Origin: Alteromonadaceae bacterium
GTDB taxonomy: Bacteria; Pseudomonadota; Gammaproteobacteria; Enterobacterales; Alteromonadaceae
Reading direction: 5' to 3'
Assembly: GCA_013216015.1 (NCBI GenBank)
Contig: JABSOI010000034.1
Location: 1-64,000 of the forward strand
DNA: 64,000 bases
The notes under the pieces are model-generated. The model had not been told where the DNA came from. It saw nothing but the letters and a program-made list of their open reading frames with translations, and did not search any database. The position numbers and the translations under genes were made by a program. Every line of letters begins with the position of its first letter. Position 1 is the first letter of the stretch. Of the stretch, positions 19,290 through 29,219 are shown piece by piece.

Positions 19290-20195
19290 ATGTCGGGTAA
19301 TAATGATCAACAGTTATTTTTGGGAATTGATGGTGGTGGCAGTAAATGTAAAGCTATTATTGTTGTTCAAAATGCGGTTTCACAGGAAATTGAAATTTTA
19401 GGAACCGGAATCTCAGGACCTAGCAATCCGTTTCACGGTTATGAACAGGCAATAAATTCTATTGTTGAATCAGCTGAATTAGCACTTAAAGATGCTGATT
19501 TAAATAATGTTAAGTTAAATGAGCTCATCGCTGGTGTTGGTTTAGCCGGGGTTAATTTACCCGTTATATTTGACCAAATGTCAGCTTGGCAACATCCTTT
19601 TAAGCATATGTTTCTGGCTACTGATTTATTGATTGCTTGCCTGGGGGCTCATCAAGGAAAAGATGGTGCAGTAATGATAACGGGTACAGGATCGTGTGGT
19701 TATTCGTATGTTGATGGCTGTGAATTTATGATCGGTGGTCATGGTTTTCCTCATGGTGATAAAGGCAGCGGGGCATGGTTTGGTTTGCAGGCAGCTAAAC
19801 AGGTTTTAATGTCTGTTGATGGCTTAGTTGCCCCGTCAATTATGAATAATGTTCTATTGACTAAATTAGGTTGTGATAATGAAATTGCTCTGGTTGAAGC
19901 AATTGCTGGAAAACCTGCGCATTATTATGCAAAATTAGCTAATTTAGTGTTTGACGCTGCCGAGCAAGGTGATGAGGTTGCCAGACGGATTGTTGAAGAA
20001 GGTGCTGAGTACATTAATTGTGTCGCCAGAACCTTGTGGAATAAACAACCATCCCGTATGTCGATGATTGGTGGTTTAACATCTCGATTAAAACCTTGGT
20101 TAAATAAAGACATACAAAGTAGACTGTCTGAGCCGTTAATTTCCCCTGAATTAGGCTCTGTTATGTATGCGAGGCAACAACTAGCCTTGTTGTGA
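19290..20195 (+). CDS. nagK: N-acetylglucosamine kinase (BadF/BcrA ATPase family)
   Basis: This 301-residue sugar kinase has the ATPase phosphate-1 motif GIDGGGSKCKAII at its N terminus and MITGTGSCGY as phosphate-2, in the BadF/BcrA/BcrD ASKHA fold. Such kinases replace the enterobacterial ROK-type NagK in Shewanella-like GlcNAc loci. It would convert cytoplasmic GlcNAc to GlcNAc-6P, the substrate of NagA. GAGG precedes the ATG. It is followed by the nagP transporter and preceded by a NagR-type operator. Substrate is inferred from context and family. Confidence 0.88.
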   Translation: MSGNNDQQLFLGIDGGGSKCKAIIVVQNAVSQEIEILGTGISGPSNPFHGYEQAINSIVESAELALKDADLNNVKLNELIAGVGLAGVNLPVIFDQMSAWQHPFKHMFLATDLLIACLGAHQGKDGAVMITGTGSCGYSYVDGCEFMIGGHGFPHGDKGSGAWFGLQAAKQVLMSVDGLVAPSIMNNVLLTKLGCDNEIALVEAIAGKPAHYYAKLANLVFDAAEQGDEVARRIVEEGAEYINCVARTLWNKQPSRMSMIGGLTSRLKPWLNKDIQSRLSEPLISPELGSVMYARQQLALL

Positions 20196-20281
20196 CTTTA
20201 TAAGAAAAATTAAATCGGATAAATACAAGATAAACATAAGACAAAAAAGATATAGATAAACGATACATAATAATCTCTGTG

Positions 20282-20321
20282 CAAAAACAAAAACAAAAAC
20301 AAAAACAAAAACAAAAACAAA
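20282..20321 (+). repeat. CAAAAA hexanucleotide microsatellite (6.7 copies)
   Basis: Six perfect CAAAAA units and a partial seventh run without interruption, ending 24 bp before the transporter ATG and after the nagK stop. The location is the 5' leader of nagP in the nagK-nagP operon. Arrays of this kind can change copy number by slippage. Confidence 0.95.
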
Positions 20322-20345
20322 TGTAATAAGGGAAGATATATAAAA

Positions 20346-21644
20346 ATGACTGAATATAAATCAAAAAGTAGTGTGGTACCCATGGCTATAGTAGCTGCGT
20401 TATTTTTTATCCTGGGGTTTGCCACCTGGCTCAATGGCTCGTTAATGCCTTATTTAAGTCAAATTCTAGACCTAACACCATTTCAAGCCTCATTGATATT
20501 ATTTCATTTCTATATAGCCGTAACATTTACGGCGCTTCCTTCAGCTGTGGTTATACGAAAAATCGGTTACAAAAATGGTATGGCGTTGGGCATGGCAATT
20601 ATGATGGTTGCAGGTTTATTATTTATTCCTGCGGCAAAGTCGCAAATATTTTCTTTATTTTTATTAGCTCAATTGGTGATGGGTACCGGGCAAACTCTTT
20701 TGCAAACAGCGGTAAATCCTTATGTAGTGCGTCTAGGCCCTGAAGAATCAGCTGCTGCCAGAATCAGTATTATGGGGATATTAAATAAAGGGGCTGGTAT
20801 TCTTGCCCCACTGGTTTTTACTGCTCTCATTGTAAGTAACTTCAACGATCGTGTTGGGGTCAAATTAACTCAAATACAAATTGACGAAATGGCAAGTTCT
20901 CTTATCTTTCCTTATTTGGGAATGGCAATTTTTATTGGTTTATTGGCGTTTGCCGTTAAAAAGTCATCATTACCTGAATTGGAAAGTGAAGGGGATATAG
21001 ATACAGCTAATCATAAAGGTTACGTTAAAGAAGCATTGTCTCATCCTAATTTGGCGTTAGGTGTTTTAGCTATCTTTTTCTATGTCGCTGTGGAAGTTAT
21101 TGCTGGCGATACCATAGGTAGTTTTGCATTATCACTGGGGATTGAGAATTATAGTGTGATGACATCGTATACTATGATTTGTATGGTGGTTGGTTATATT
21201 TTAGGTATTGCCCTTATACCACGTTTTATTTCTCAACAAAAAGCGTTAACCGTTTCGGCTATATTGGGCTTATTACTCACTTTTGGTGTAGTTACGGGAG
21301 ATAACAATTCTTTTGTTATTGCTAATGCAGTATTAGTGCCCTTTGGCGGAGCTCAATTACCAGATACATTAATAATGATTGCCTTTTTAGGTTTAGCTAA
21401 CGCAATTGTTTGGCCAGCAGTTTTCCCATTGGCACTTTCAGGCATGGGTAAGTTAACTAGCGTAGGCTCAGCGTTATTAGTGATGGGGATTTCTGGTGGT
21501 GCATTTGGTCCTATTTTTTGGGGATTAACAAGTTCAGCATCTGAATTAGGAATGCAAGGTGGTTATATGGTTATGTTCCCTTGTTATTTATTTATCTTAT
21601 TTTATGCTGTCAAAGGGCATAAAATGCGCAGTTGGAAATCTTGA
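20346..21644 (+). CDS. nagP: N-acetylglucosamine MFS transporter NagP
   Basis: The 432-residue protein has about 12 hydrophobic segments and resembles the fucose/glucose-galactose permease group of the major facilitator superfamily (FGFATWLNGSLMPYL near TM1; QTLLQTAVNPYVV near TM4). NagP of this type is the known GlcNAc importer in Shewanella and related marine genera that lack a GlcNAc PTS. It lies 150 bp after nagK and should move GlcNAc across the inner membrane. A GGGAAG stretch precedes the ATG at somewhat long spacing, right after the CAAAAA array. Confidence 0.88.
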   Translation: MTEYKSKSSVVPMAIVAALFFILGFATWLNGSLMPYLSQILDLTPFQASLILFHFYIAVTFTALPSAVVIRKIGYKNGMALGMAIMMVAGLLFIPAAKSQIFSLFLLAQLVMGTGQTLLQTAVNPYVVRLGPEESAAARISIMGILNKGAGILAPLVFTALIVSNFNDRVGVKLTQIQIDEMASSLIFPYLGMAIFIGLLAFAVKKSSLPELESEGDIDTANHKGYVKEALSHPNLALGVLAIFFYVAVEVIAGDTIGSFALSLGIENYSVMTSYTMICMVVGYILGIALIPRFISQQKALTVSAILGLLLTFGVVTGDNNSFVIANAVLVPFGGAQLPDTLIMIAFLGLANAIVWPAVFPLALSGMGKLTSVGSALLVMGISGGAFGPIFWGLTSSASELGMQGGYMVMFPCYLFILFYAVKGHKMRSWKS

Positions 21645-21663
21645 ATATTGGTTTTTTGTTATA

Positions 21664-21685
21664 ATATCAATTGTATTAAATAAGT
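21664..21685 (+). repeat. Solo MITE end
   Basis: ATATCAATTGTATTAAATAA matches the terminal sequence of the MITE-like family (compare 123, 39942 and 63601). No matching inverted end is seen within 250 bp, so it is a remnant. Confidence 0.5.
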
Positions 21686-21836
21686 CCCGCGGGTAAGCGG
21701 GCAAAAATTATAATGTTTGTGATTAGTTCGACAATTGACCGGGAAAGCGATTACAATAAAAATAAGTAGGGAAATTGACCGTAAGGGAAGATTAATTCTT
21801 CTTTACTGAGGTAAATTAACTAAAGTTGAGTGTTTT

Positions 21837-22058
21837 ATGTCTGATACAAATAATCGCATGGTAACAATTATATATTATTCTGATACATCCTTAGAGTTGT
21901 TACACGAAGTGCATTCTTTTCCTCAAAATGAGAATGGTCGAGTCATAATTCCTGCATCATTTAAAGAAAATAAATCTATTATCGCTGTGTGCGAAGGTCA
22001 AATAGAAATAATAAATAAAATGGGTGATCGGATCATATCCGTTGAATACCTTGCGTAA
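21837..22058 (+). CDS. Small conserved protein, TIGR02922/DUF2375-like
   Basis: The 73-residue product has no signal or membrane segment. It resembles a short family known mainly from Alteromonadales (TIGR02922), with a mid-section [20 protein letters not shown]. Function is not known. It sits between nagP and folD, on the same strand, 26 bp before folD, so it may be cotranscribed with folD. The family name is from memory and should be treated as tentative; the ORF itself looks real. Confidence 0.6.
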   Translation: MSDTNNRMVTIIYYSDTSLELLHEVHSFPQNENGRVIIPASFKENKSIIAVCEGQIEIINKMGDRIISVEYLA

Positions 22059-22084
22059 AAGTAAAATCTATAATTGAGAGATTT

Positions 22085-22942
22085 ATGAATATTGATGGAA
22101 AACAAACCGCAGCAGAGTTGCGTGAAACGTTAGCAATTTCTGTAGCGAAATTAAAAGAAGAAAAACAAATAGTCCCGGGTTTAACGGTAGTTTTAGTTGG
22201 TGAAGATCCGGCGAGCCAAGTTTATGTTCGCAATAAAGTAAAGCAAACGCGTGAAGTAGGAATGATTTCAAATGAAATCCGTTTACCTGCACAAACTACT
22301 CAAGCCCATTTGCTAGAACAATTGGAACAACTTAATAATGACAAGAATGTCCATGGTATATTAGTGCAATTGCCTTTGCCTAAGCATATAGACGAAAGTA
22401 CAATTATTGCTGCTATATCGCCAGAAAAAGACGTTGATGGTTTCCATGCAATGAATTCTGGTCGCTTATTAAATGGTGAAGATGGCGCACTTGTACCATG
22501 CACGCCTCAAGGGTGTGTCATACTGGCTAAAAAGCATTTAGGCGATGATTTGTCAGGTAAGCATGCAGTGATTATTGGTCGTTCAAATATTGTGGGTAAA
22601 CCTGTTGCTTTATTATTATTGCAAGAGAACTGTACAGTAACCATTGCTCATTCCCGTACAAAAAACTTACCGGAAATTTGCCAGCAAGCCGATATTTTAG
22701 TTGCCGCAGTAGGGCGTCCAAAATTTGTTAAAGCAGATTGGGTAAAGCCTGGCGCTACGGTTATTGATGTTGGTATTAATCGCATCGAAATTGATGGTAA
22801 AGCTAAATTGGTCGGTGACGTTGATTATGATGCTGTTTCAAAAGTTTGTGGTGCAATAACACCCGTACCTGGCGGAGTAGGTCCCATGACAATTGCCTGT
22901 TTACTCAAAAACACAGTTGAAGCAGCGAATCGTTTAAGTTAA
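22085..22942 (+). CDS. folD: Bifunctional methylene-THF dehydrogenase/cyclohydrolase
   Basis: This 285-residue cytoplasmic enzyme makes 10-formyl-THF from 5,10-methylene-THF using NADP. Visible motifs are YVRNKVKQ with the catalytic lysine, GILVQLPLP, and the NADP-binding [10 protein letters not shown], with PGGVGPMT near the C terminus. Length is typical. It is a housekeeping gene lying inside the nag cluster, 58 bp ahead of nagA, so nagA and nagB may partly depend on the folD promoter. GAGAG precedes the start at close range. Confidence 0.96.
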   Translation: MNIDGKQTAAELRETLAISVAKLKEEKQIVPGLTVVLVGEDPASQVYVRNKVKQTREVGMISNEIRLPAQTTQAHLLEQLEQLNNDKNVHGILVQLPLPKHIDESTIIAAISPEKDVDGFHAMNSGRLLNGEDGALVPCTPQGCVILAKKHLGDDLSGKHAVIIGRSNIVGKPVALLLLQENCTVTIAHSRTKNLPEICQQADILVAAVGRPKFVKADWVKPGATVIDVGINRIEIDGKAKLVGDVDYDAVSKVCGAITPVPGGVGPMTIACLLKNTVEAANRLS

Positions 22943-23000
22943 TGGGATTTGTTAAGGGATTTTTTAATAATTTCCGAGTAGCTTGGGTATAAAGTCGTTT

Positions 23001-24152
23001 ATGACTCAAATAATACAATCTATTGTAGGTGCCAGGCTCTTTGACGGGGAACATTTTCTCGATGGTATGGCGATAATACTAGAAGATGGTGTTATCGCTA
23101 ACGTACTTCCTGCAAATGATATTGATACTGAATCAACAGTCGTGAATTTAGAGGGTGGAATTATAGCCCCCGGATTTATCGACTTGCAGGTTAATGGCGG
23201 TGGAGGTTCATTTTTTACTACCGATACTAGTGTTGAAGCGTTAAAAACCATAGTAAATGGTCAACGTCCGACTGGTACTACAGCTATGATGCCAACACTG
23301 ATCAGTGATACACGAGAAGTGCATCAAGCGGGTGTTAAGGCGGTAACTGACGCCATTAAACAGGGTGTTGCAGGTGTATTAGGTGTTCATATTGAAGGAC
23401 CTTTTTTTAGTTTAGCCAAGCGCGGTGCACATAACGAAACATATATTCGTAGCATGACCGTTGAAGACGAGACTTGGTTAACAAGCATAAAAGGTTGCAA
23501 AGTCATCGTTACTATTGCACCAGAGGAAGTTCAACCTGGGCAAATAAAAACCCTCACTGATGCTGGTATTTATGTTTGTGCCGGCCATACCAATGCTAAG
23601 TATGAAGATGTTGTCAGAGGGATCAATGAAGGGCTCTCTGGTTTTACCCATTTATTCAATGCAATGAGTCCGCTTGCAGGGCGCGCTCCTGGAACTGTTG
23701 GTGCGGCACTTGAAAGTGAGTCAACTTGGTGCGGAATTATTGTGGATGGACATCATGTTCATGCCGCCTCTGTTCGTCTTGCCTATCAAACTAAACCTAA
23801 AGGTAAACTGTATTTAGTCTCCGACTCTATGTCCACCGTGGGTGCGGAAAAAAAGTCATTCACAATTTACGGTGAAACTATTACAGAAAAAGATGGCGCT
23901 TTAGTTAATGCCCAAGGCCGATTGGCAGGTAGTGCGATAGGTATGATAGACGCAGTACGTATCAGTGTAATGGAAGTAGGTTTGCCATTAGATGAAACTT
24001 TGCGTATGGCATCACTTTATCCGGCACAATATATGGAAATAGATCATGAATTAGGGCGAATAAAAACTGGGTATAGAGCAGATTTGGTTTATTTTGATGA
24101 TAATTTTAAAGTTAAACATACATGGGTGGCTGGTGCTCAGCAGTCATATTAA
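23001..24152 (+). CDS. nagA: N-acetylglucosamine-6-phosphate deacetylase
   Basis: The enzyme removes acetate from GlcNAc-6P to give GlcN-6P. Amidohydrolase motifs seen in order: PGFIDLQVNGGGG, HIEGPFF (metal-binding Glu), GHTNAKYED, THLFNAMSPL, and VSDSMS with the catalytic Asp. The start is set at ATG 23001 (MTQIIQS); an in-frame TTG at 22983 would add six residues with no better ribosome site. nagB follows after 21 bp, so the two are an operon. No TGACA-N4-TGTCA operator was found in the 58 bp upstream. Confidence 0.95.
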   Translation: MTQIIQSIVGARLFDGEHFLDGMAIILEDGVIANVLPANDIDTESTVVNLEGGIIAPGFIDLQVNGGGGSFFTTDTSVEALKTIVNGQRPTGTTAMMPTLISDTREVHQAGVKAVTDAIKQGVAGVLGVHIEGPFFSLAKRGAHNETYIRSMTVEDETWLTSIKGCKVIVTIAPEEVQPGQIKTLTDAGIYVCAGHTNAKYEDVVRGINEGLSGFTHLFNAMSPLAGRAPGTVGAALESESTWCGIIVDGHHVHAASVRLAYQTKPKGKLYLVSDSMSTVGAEKKSFTIYGETITEKDGALVNAQGRLAGSAIGMIDAVRISVMEVGLPLDETLRMASLYPAQYMEIDHELGRIKTGYRADLVYFDDNFKVKHTWVAGAQQSY

Positions 24153-24173
24153 ATTTTTGGGGATTTACTGTAA

Positions 24174-24977
24174 GTGAAAGTCGTTATTTTAAAAGATGCC
24201 ACAGAAGTTGCAAAATACGGTGCCGCTATTTTTGTGAAGCAAATAAAGCGTAAACCAAGTTCAGTACTTGGTTTGGCAACAGGTTCAACTCCTGTTGCCA
24301 TGTATGAAGAATTAATATCAGCGTACAAAAATAAAGATGTTTCATTCAGTGAAGTGAAGAGTTTTAATTTAGATGAATATCTGGGGATTGCTGATGACCA
24401 TCCCCAAAGTTACCGTTCTTTTATGAATAAGGAATTATTTGATCATGTCGATATAGACAAGTCAAATACTGAAGTTCCGCCAGGAGATGCTGAAAATCCA
24501 ATAGAAGCGTGTGATATTTATGAAAGAAAAATTTTTGATTGTGGTGGCATTGACATTCAATTATTAGGTATTGGGCGCAATGCTCATATAGGTTTTAACG
24601 AGCCATCATCGTCACTGGGCTCTCGCACAAGAGTAAAAACATTAACTCAAGAAACTATCGATGACAATGCACGCTTTTTTGCAAAAGATGAATTTCAACC
24701 GCATTTAGCTATCACTATGGGCATAGGTACTATTTTAGAATCGAAGACTGTTGTTTTATTGGCGACAGGTGAGAATAAAGCGCAGGCAATTGTCGACACA
24801 GTTCAAGGACCAGTTACTGCACACTGTCCGGCGTCTGCCCTGCAGTTACATCGCGATGCGATTGTGATAATTGATGAGGCCGCTGCTTCATTATTAAAAA
24901 ATAAAGATTTTTTCAAAAAAATGGAACAGGAAAACATGAGGTTAGAAGAAAGTTTAGGTAATAAACGTATTGTTTGA
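24174..24977 (+). CDS. nagB: Glucosamine-6-phosphate deaminase
   Basis: This 267-residue enzyme converts GlcN-6P to Fru-6P and ammonia. [20 protein letters not shown] and [13 protein letters not shown] are the family motifs. Asn replaces the Asp141 of E. coli NagB; Gram-positive NagB proteins also have Asn there, so this is probably not inactivating. [13 protein letters not shown] retains residues of the E. coli allosteric pocket. The start is GTG at 24174. This classical NagB type is notable because Shewanella-like loci often use the unrelated SIS-domain NagB-II. Confidence 0.95.
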   Translation: MKVVILKDATEVAKYGAAIFVKQIKRKPSSVLGLATGSTPVAMYEELISAYKNKDVSFSEVKSFNLDEYLGIADDHPQSYRSFMNKELFDHVDIDKSNTEVPPGDAENPIEACDIYERKIFDCGGIDIQLLGIGRNAHIGFNEPSSSLGSRTRVKTLTQETIDDNARFFAKDEFQPHLAITMGIGTILESKTVVLLATGENKAQAIVDTVQGPVTAHCPASALQLHRDAIVIIDEAAASLLKNKDFFKKMEQENMRLEESLGNKRIV

Positions 24978-25067
24978 AAATTGTTTAAAAGTTTTTTGAA
25001 CTATTTGGAAGAATCTAGCTCTTACTATGCGAGAGATGTTTATTTCCCCTGAGTGTTTCATGTTTTT

Positions 25068-25100
25068 ACGCGCATACTTATGTAAGCGCGTTTTTTTTTG
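25068..25100 (+). terminator. Terminator of the nagAB operon
   Basis: ACGCGC/GCGCGT stem (25068-25073 with 25086-25091), extended inward by TAC/GTA, is followed by a run of T. It lies about 90 bp past nagB. Confidence 0.85.
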
Positions 25101-25134
25101 CATTTTTTAAGGGGACGATAGTCACTGTAAATTT

Positions 25135-26358
25135 TTATAGTTGAAGTTCATGTTCTAATTGTCTTGATATTTGTACAGTGACCAGTGCGTTTCTGACTTG
25201 TTTTTTTAAATCAGTCATTACATCATTATAAAATTTATCTTTCTCTTCGATGTTATTATCCTGTAAGCTCACCCACGCATTTCTGCCATTATTTTTGGCA
25301 ATGTATAATGCCAGATCAGCAATATTCAAAGTTTGCTCCCAAGTTAACGAAGCAAATTCATTTTTTATAAACGGAAAACTGGCAATACCGAGAGAGCATG
25401 TTTTATTAATTGATTGATCACAACCTAAGTCAAATTCATAAGCTTCGACATTTGCTCGTATTCTCTCCGCCAAATTCAGAAGATTCTCAAAATTTAATCC
25501 TCTTGCAACTATAACAAATTCTTCACCTCCCCAACGTATTACCCAATCAGACTCTCTACAGGTCTTGTGTAAAATGTCGGTGAATTGTTTAAGTACTTGA
25601 TCACCAGCATCATGACCATAAGTATCATTTACCAGTTTGAAATAATCTATATCGACCATTATCAGTCCGAAATGACAATCTCCATCTGGTAGTGAATTGT
25701 TTTCACGTTTAAATTTGGATAATTCTTGCGGAAAAAACTTTATAAGAAAATGTCTATTATGCGCACCCGTAAGTTGATCAGAAAGGCTTAGTCGTTCTAA
25801 AGAGTCTAATGCTAATACGAGTTCTTCATTTTTAAACTTTAATTCTTTAGTTTTTTGGGTTAACTCAGTGGTTTTATCAGAAACCATTTTTTCTAAATTA
25901 TTTGAATATTTTAGGAGGTCCCTGCGCATCTGATATGCTTCAACTCCTCTTCGTACAGTTAATGACAGTTCAACGGGATCAAAAGGTTTAGTAAGAAATT
26001 TATATAATTTTGCTTTATTAATTGAATCAATAATTACTTGTACGTCTGAATAGCCAGTTAAAATAATTCTGATGGTGTCAGGTAAAATTTTGGAGATTTT
26101 TTCCAGGAATTCAATACCGGTAAATTCTGGCATTCTTTGATCGCTGATAATTAATTGGATTTTTTCAGGGTTTGGCATGTTGTTAATCATATTTATTGCT
26201 TCGTAACCATTTTCCCCAGTCAAAATCCTAAAATCCTTTTCTAATAATTGACGTAGTACTCTAAGATTCTCAACTTCATCATCAACTAGCATAACCCAAG
26301 GTTTATCTTTGGCGTTATTTGGATCTAGAGATATGTTTTCGAGATCAAAAATTGACAT
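25135..26358 (-). CDS. Response regulator with GGDEF diguanylate cyclase domain
   Basis: An N-terminal receiver domain (VMLVDDEVENLRVLRQLLEK; phospho-acceptor Asp in LIISDQRMP; Lys in KFLTKPFD) is joined by a coiled-coil segment to a GGDEF domain with the active motif GGEEF. RESD five residues before GGEEF is a product-inhibition I-site. The protein should make c-di-GMP when phosphorylated. ATG 26358 (MSIFDLEN) is chosen because AGGAG lies seven bases upstream; a further in-frame ATG at 26403 has no such site. No kinase gene is adjacent; the one at 35895 is a possible partner. Confidence 0.92.
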   Translation of the reverse strand: MSIFDLENISLDPNNAKDKPWVMLVDDEVENLRVLRQLLEKDFRILTGENGYEAINMINNMPNPEKIQLIISDQRMPEFTGIEFLEKISKILPDTIRIILTGYSDVQVIIDSINKAKLYKFLTKPFDPVELSLTVRRGVEAYQMRRDLLKYSNNLEKMVSDKTTELTQKTKELKFKNEELVLALDSLERLSLSDQLTGAHNRHFLIKFFPQELSKFKRENNSLPDGDCHFGLIMVDIDYFKLVNDTYGHDAGDQVLKQFTDILHKTCRESDWVIRWGGEEFVIVARGLNFENLLNLAERIRANVEAYEFDLGCDQSINKTCSLGIASFPFIKNEFASLTWEQTLNIADLALYIAKNNGRNAWVSLQDNNIEEKDKFYNDVMTDLKKQVRNALVTVQISRQLEHELQL

Positions 26359-26403
26359 ATTGTGCTCCTGGATTCCATATTTATTTGTTAAAGCAAAAGC
26401 CAT

Positions 26404-26903
26404 GACGTTAAATGACTGGCAAACAAATAATTATTGTTGATCATCGACAGTAGGCGATAACTGTTATGTACCGCCTTGGGATTTATTAATGCCAAACAAA
26501 ATAACTATGCCCAATCCTGCTTCACTTCCTACGTCTCTAGTGATAAAAAAGCTCAAATATATTTCTTAGCGTTTTTTTCAATCTCATAACTATGAACTTT
26601 ATGATTACAAACTTATACCAATTGTATTATTTCATTGAAAGTACCTGATTTAATAAAATTACTAAAAAAAGGATAGTACGAAAAAGTATAGTACAAAAAA
26701 TACTTTTGTTTAAAAAATAATTTATTACTCAATGAGATAAATTAATAATTTGGGTCGTTTTGTTGCCGATTGGGGGAAATATATAAATTGTGCGGGACGA
26801 ATATTTTAACTTAAATTTAGAAATTTAAGGTAGATCAATTTCTAGTAGAGTAAATAACTCTAGTCGTTAAATAAATAGGTGTAAAAATCAATAATGGAAA
26901 CGT
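26404..26903. other. Intergenic region with one solo MITE end
   Basis: No gene is supported over these 500 bp. A MITE-type end, ATACCAATTGTATTATTTCA, starts at 26615; no partner end is seen. The remainder is AT-rich and unremarkable. Confidence 0.4.
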
Positions 26904-26938
26904 CTGAAAGCTTTAAGGTTAAAGCAACAAGCTTTCAG
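26904..26938 (-). terminator. Probable terminator of ccmABCDE
   Basis: A 10-bp stem CTGAAAGCTT/AAGCTTTCAG (26904-26913 with 26929-26938) lies just past the ccmE stop on the minus strand. The T-run after it is weak. Confidence 0.5.
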
Positions 26939-26962
26939 AAGGCATTTATTTTTGGAAGGACA

Positions 26963-27475
26963 CTAGTTTGACCCTGCTAACTGTTTTTTGGTGTAAGTAG
27001 GTTTTTCGTGTTTTTCACCTGCGTCATCGGCAAGTTCTCTGGGCATATAATTTTCGTCATGTTTGGCTAATACTTCACTTGCTTCAATCACTAAATCATT
27101 GGTTAATACACCGTTAGCAACAATTCCCTGACCTTCTCTGAATAAGTCAGGCAAGATACCGTCATATTGCACCGTTACCATAATATCTGAATCTTTAAAT
27201 TCTATCGGCATTTTCATATCGGTTAACTTAAAATTAACTTTTAAGCTATTTACATCCCGATGCACACTTCCAGGGACAACTAATCCACCAATGCGTAATC
27301 GTTGGCCGTTAATAGGTATAACTCCGCTATCGATTTTCCCGTTCAGAATTTCTGAAGGTTTATAAAATAAATCGATATTTTGGCTAAGGGCATATAACAC
27401 TAAACCAGTGACAAAACTTAAGCCTATAAATATTGACGCAATAATAGTTAAGCGTTTTTTACGACGTGGGTTCAT
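26963..27475 (-). CDS. ccmE: Cytochrome c maturation heme chaperone CcmE
   Basis: A single N-terminal membrane anchor (about residues 9-30) precedes an OB-fold periplasmic domain. The heme-binding His139 with Tyr143 is seen in [11 protein letters not shown]. CcmE receives heme from CcmC and CcmAB and passes it to the CcmF/H ligase. It is the last gene of the minus-strand ccmABCDE operon and its start overlaps the ccmD stop by four bases. Confidence 0.95.
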   Translation of the reverse strand: MNPRRKKRLTIIASIFIGLSFVTGLVLYALSQNIDLFYKPSEILNGKIDSGVIPINGQRLRIGGLVVPGSVHRDVNSLKVNFKLTDMKMPIEFKDSDIMVTVQYDGILPDLFREGQGIVANGVLTNDLVIEASEVLAKHDENYMPRELADDAGEKHEKPTYTKKQLAGSN

Positions 27476-27741
27476 GATAATACCTCTTTAGAATTATTTT
27501 TTTCTGCTTGCTGCTCTTGCTGATCGTGCTCTAGCTCCAGGGTTCGTTGTAATTGAGCAGCCTGACGTAATTTAGTTTCTCGTTTTTGGCGTTGAGCGAT
27601 TTGTTGTTTCATTTTTTTAAAACTGCTGTTACTTGAAATAACTAATAAAGCTAACATTACAGCAGTTGCCCCATAAGCTAGCCAAACAAAAAAAGCATAC
27701 CCGCCCATGTTGAAAAAATCACTGATACTATCAAATTGCAT
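27472..27741 (-). CDS. ccmD: Heme exporter protein CcmD
   Basis: This small 89-residue protein has one TM segment (about 12-35) and a charged, Gln-rich cytoplasmic tail, as is usual for CcmD. The N-terminal [18 protein letters not shown] is typical of the family. It helps release holo-CcmE from the CcmABC complex. It overlaps ccmC by one base and ccmE by four. Confidence 0.9.
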   Translation of the reverse strand: MQFDSISDFFNMGGYAFFVWLAYGATAVMLALLVISSNSSFKKMKQQIAQRQKRETKLRQAAQLQRTLELEHDQQEQQAEKNNSKEVLS

Positions 27742-28484
27742 TATTTGTTCTCCAAAATCACTAAATTACGCACCCAGGGCCGAATGCTGTTTCTAGCTAA
27801 TATTTCTGTGCGAAAGCGGATACAAATGATAGTTGTCACCAAAAGTGCAAAGCCCAGAAAACAAAATATAAAAGGCCACAGCATGTCAATTGTCATTGAC
27901 GGTTTACCTAGTTTACTTACCGTAGAACCTTGATGTAATGTGTTCCACCATTCTACGGAGTACTTAATAATCGGGATGTTGATTACGCCAACCAAGGTTA
28001 AAATACTTGCCGCTCTACCAGCTAAATTTTTATCTTCAAAAGCATTATGTAATGCGATCACCCCCAGATATAAAAATAATAAAATCAGCTCAGAAGTTAA
28101 GCGTGCATCCCAAATCCACCATGTGCCCCACATTGGTTTTCCCCAGGCAGAGCCTGTTAATAATGCGATAGCAGTAAATACAGCGCCAACAGGGGCCATT
28201 GCAGCAGCAGAAGCATCAGCTAGCTTCAACTGCCAGATTAAACTGCAAAATGCTGCGACAGCCATGCCCACATAAATACCCATTGACAGAGATGCGGCAG
28301 GTACATGTATATAAAAAATTCTAAAACTATCACCTTGCTGGTAATCAGCCGGGGCAAATAACAATGCCCAGACAAGTCCTGTACTTAAAGTGATTACGGT
28401 AAGTGCGACGAACCAAGGTAATATTTTACCAGTAAAGTGATATGTCACTTCTGGATTTGCATAAGGGTGTAACCATTTCCACAT
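27741..28484 (-). CDS. ccmC: Heme exporter protein CcmC
   Basis: The 247-residue protein has six TM segments and the heme-handling tryptophan-rich motif WGTWWIWDARLTSELILL in a periplasmic loop, the signature of CcmC/CcmF-type proteins. It attaches heme to CcmE. It is tightly packed between ccmB (1-bp gap) and ccmD (1-bp overlap). Confidence 0.96.
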   Translation of the reverse strand: MWKWLHPYANPEVTYHFTGKILPWFVALTVITLSTGLVWALLFAPADYQQGDSFRIFYIHVPAASLSMGIYVGMAVAAFCSLIWQLKLADASAAAMAPVGAVFTAIALLTGSAWGKPMWGTWWIWDARLTSELILLFLYLGVIALHNAFEDKNLAGRAASILTLVGVINIPIIKYSVEWWNTLHQGSTVSKLGKPSMTIDMLWPFIFCFLGFALLVTTIICIRFRTEILARNSIRPWVRNLVILENK

Positions 28485-28485
28485 G

Positions 28486-29202
28486 TTAGTTTGTACTCAC
28501 TTTTAGTGCTGCGCTCACAGCGAATGGAGCTAAAGTTAAAGAAGCAAAAAATAAAGCGGCAATTATAGCAAGTTGACCGCTGTAAGGTAAGTTCATTGCT
28601 GAGGTGTCGATAGCACTGGTGGCAAAAATCAGTACTGGGATATATAAAGGCAATACCAGCAAGCTGAGCAACACACCGCCTTTCTTTATACCAACGGTCA
28701 ATGCGACACCAATCGCGCCTAATAGGCTTAGTACGGGTGTTCCTAATAATAAGGTCAGCATCAAAGCTCCATAACTATTTTCATTCAAATGCAGTAAAAC
28801 AGCCAGAATAGGGGCGATAAAAATTAGCGGTAAACCTGTTACCAACCAGTGGGCGATTATTTTAGCTAAAACTAAAATAAACACCGGATGTGGACTCAAC
28901 AACATTTGTTCGAGCGAACCATCATTATGATCCGACTTAAATAAATTGTCTAAAGATAATAAAGTAGACAAAAGCGCCGCTACCCAGATAATTCCGGGAG
29001 CAATTCGAGATAATGTACTAGCTTCTGGTCCTATTCCAAGAGGAAATAAAGTAACGACGATAATAAAAAAGATAATTGGATTTAAAATATCATCGCGATG
29101 GCGAAAGGCAATTGTCAGGTCTCTTTTAATAATAAGCATGAATGCATCGCGATATGAAAGCTTGTTACTGCTTGTTATTGTCATTACTTTTTTGTTAAGC
29201 AT
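28486..29202 (-). CDS. ccmB: Heme exporter protein CcmB
   Basis: The 238-residue membrane protein has about six TM segments and is the permease half of the CcmAB ABC transporter. The N-terminal part carries ALLSTLLSLDNLFKSDHNDG, a typical CcmB region contacting the ATPase. ATG 29202 is preferred because an AAGG ribosome site lies upstream; a second Met at residue 7 lacks one. Confidence 0.94.
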   Translation of the reverse strand: MLNKKVMTITSSNKLSYRDAFMLIIKRDLTIAFRHRDDILNPIIFFIIVVTLFPLGIGPEASTLSRIAPGIIWVAALLSTLLSLDNLFKSDHNDGSLEQMLLSPHPVFILVLAKIIAHWLVTGLPLIFIAPILAVLLHLNENSYGALMLTLLLGTPVLSLLGAIGVALTVGIKKGGVLLSLLVLPLYIPVLIFATSAIDTSAMNLPYSGQLAIIAALFFASLTLAPFAVSAALKVSTN

Positions 29203-29219
29203 AAGCTGAAACCTTTACG

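Noticed and set aside
20161-20434. Two minus-strand frames rich in Phe/Leu
   Set aside because: They are translations of the CAAAAA microsatellite and of the nagP 5' end.
24543-24600. nagB inactive because Asp141 of E. coli is Asn
   Set aside because: Other active NagB families carry Asn at this position, and the rest of the motif is kept.
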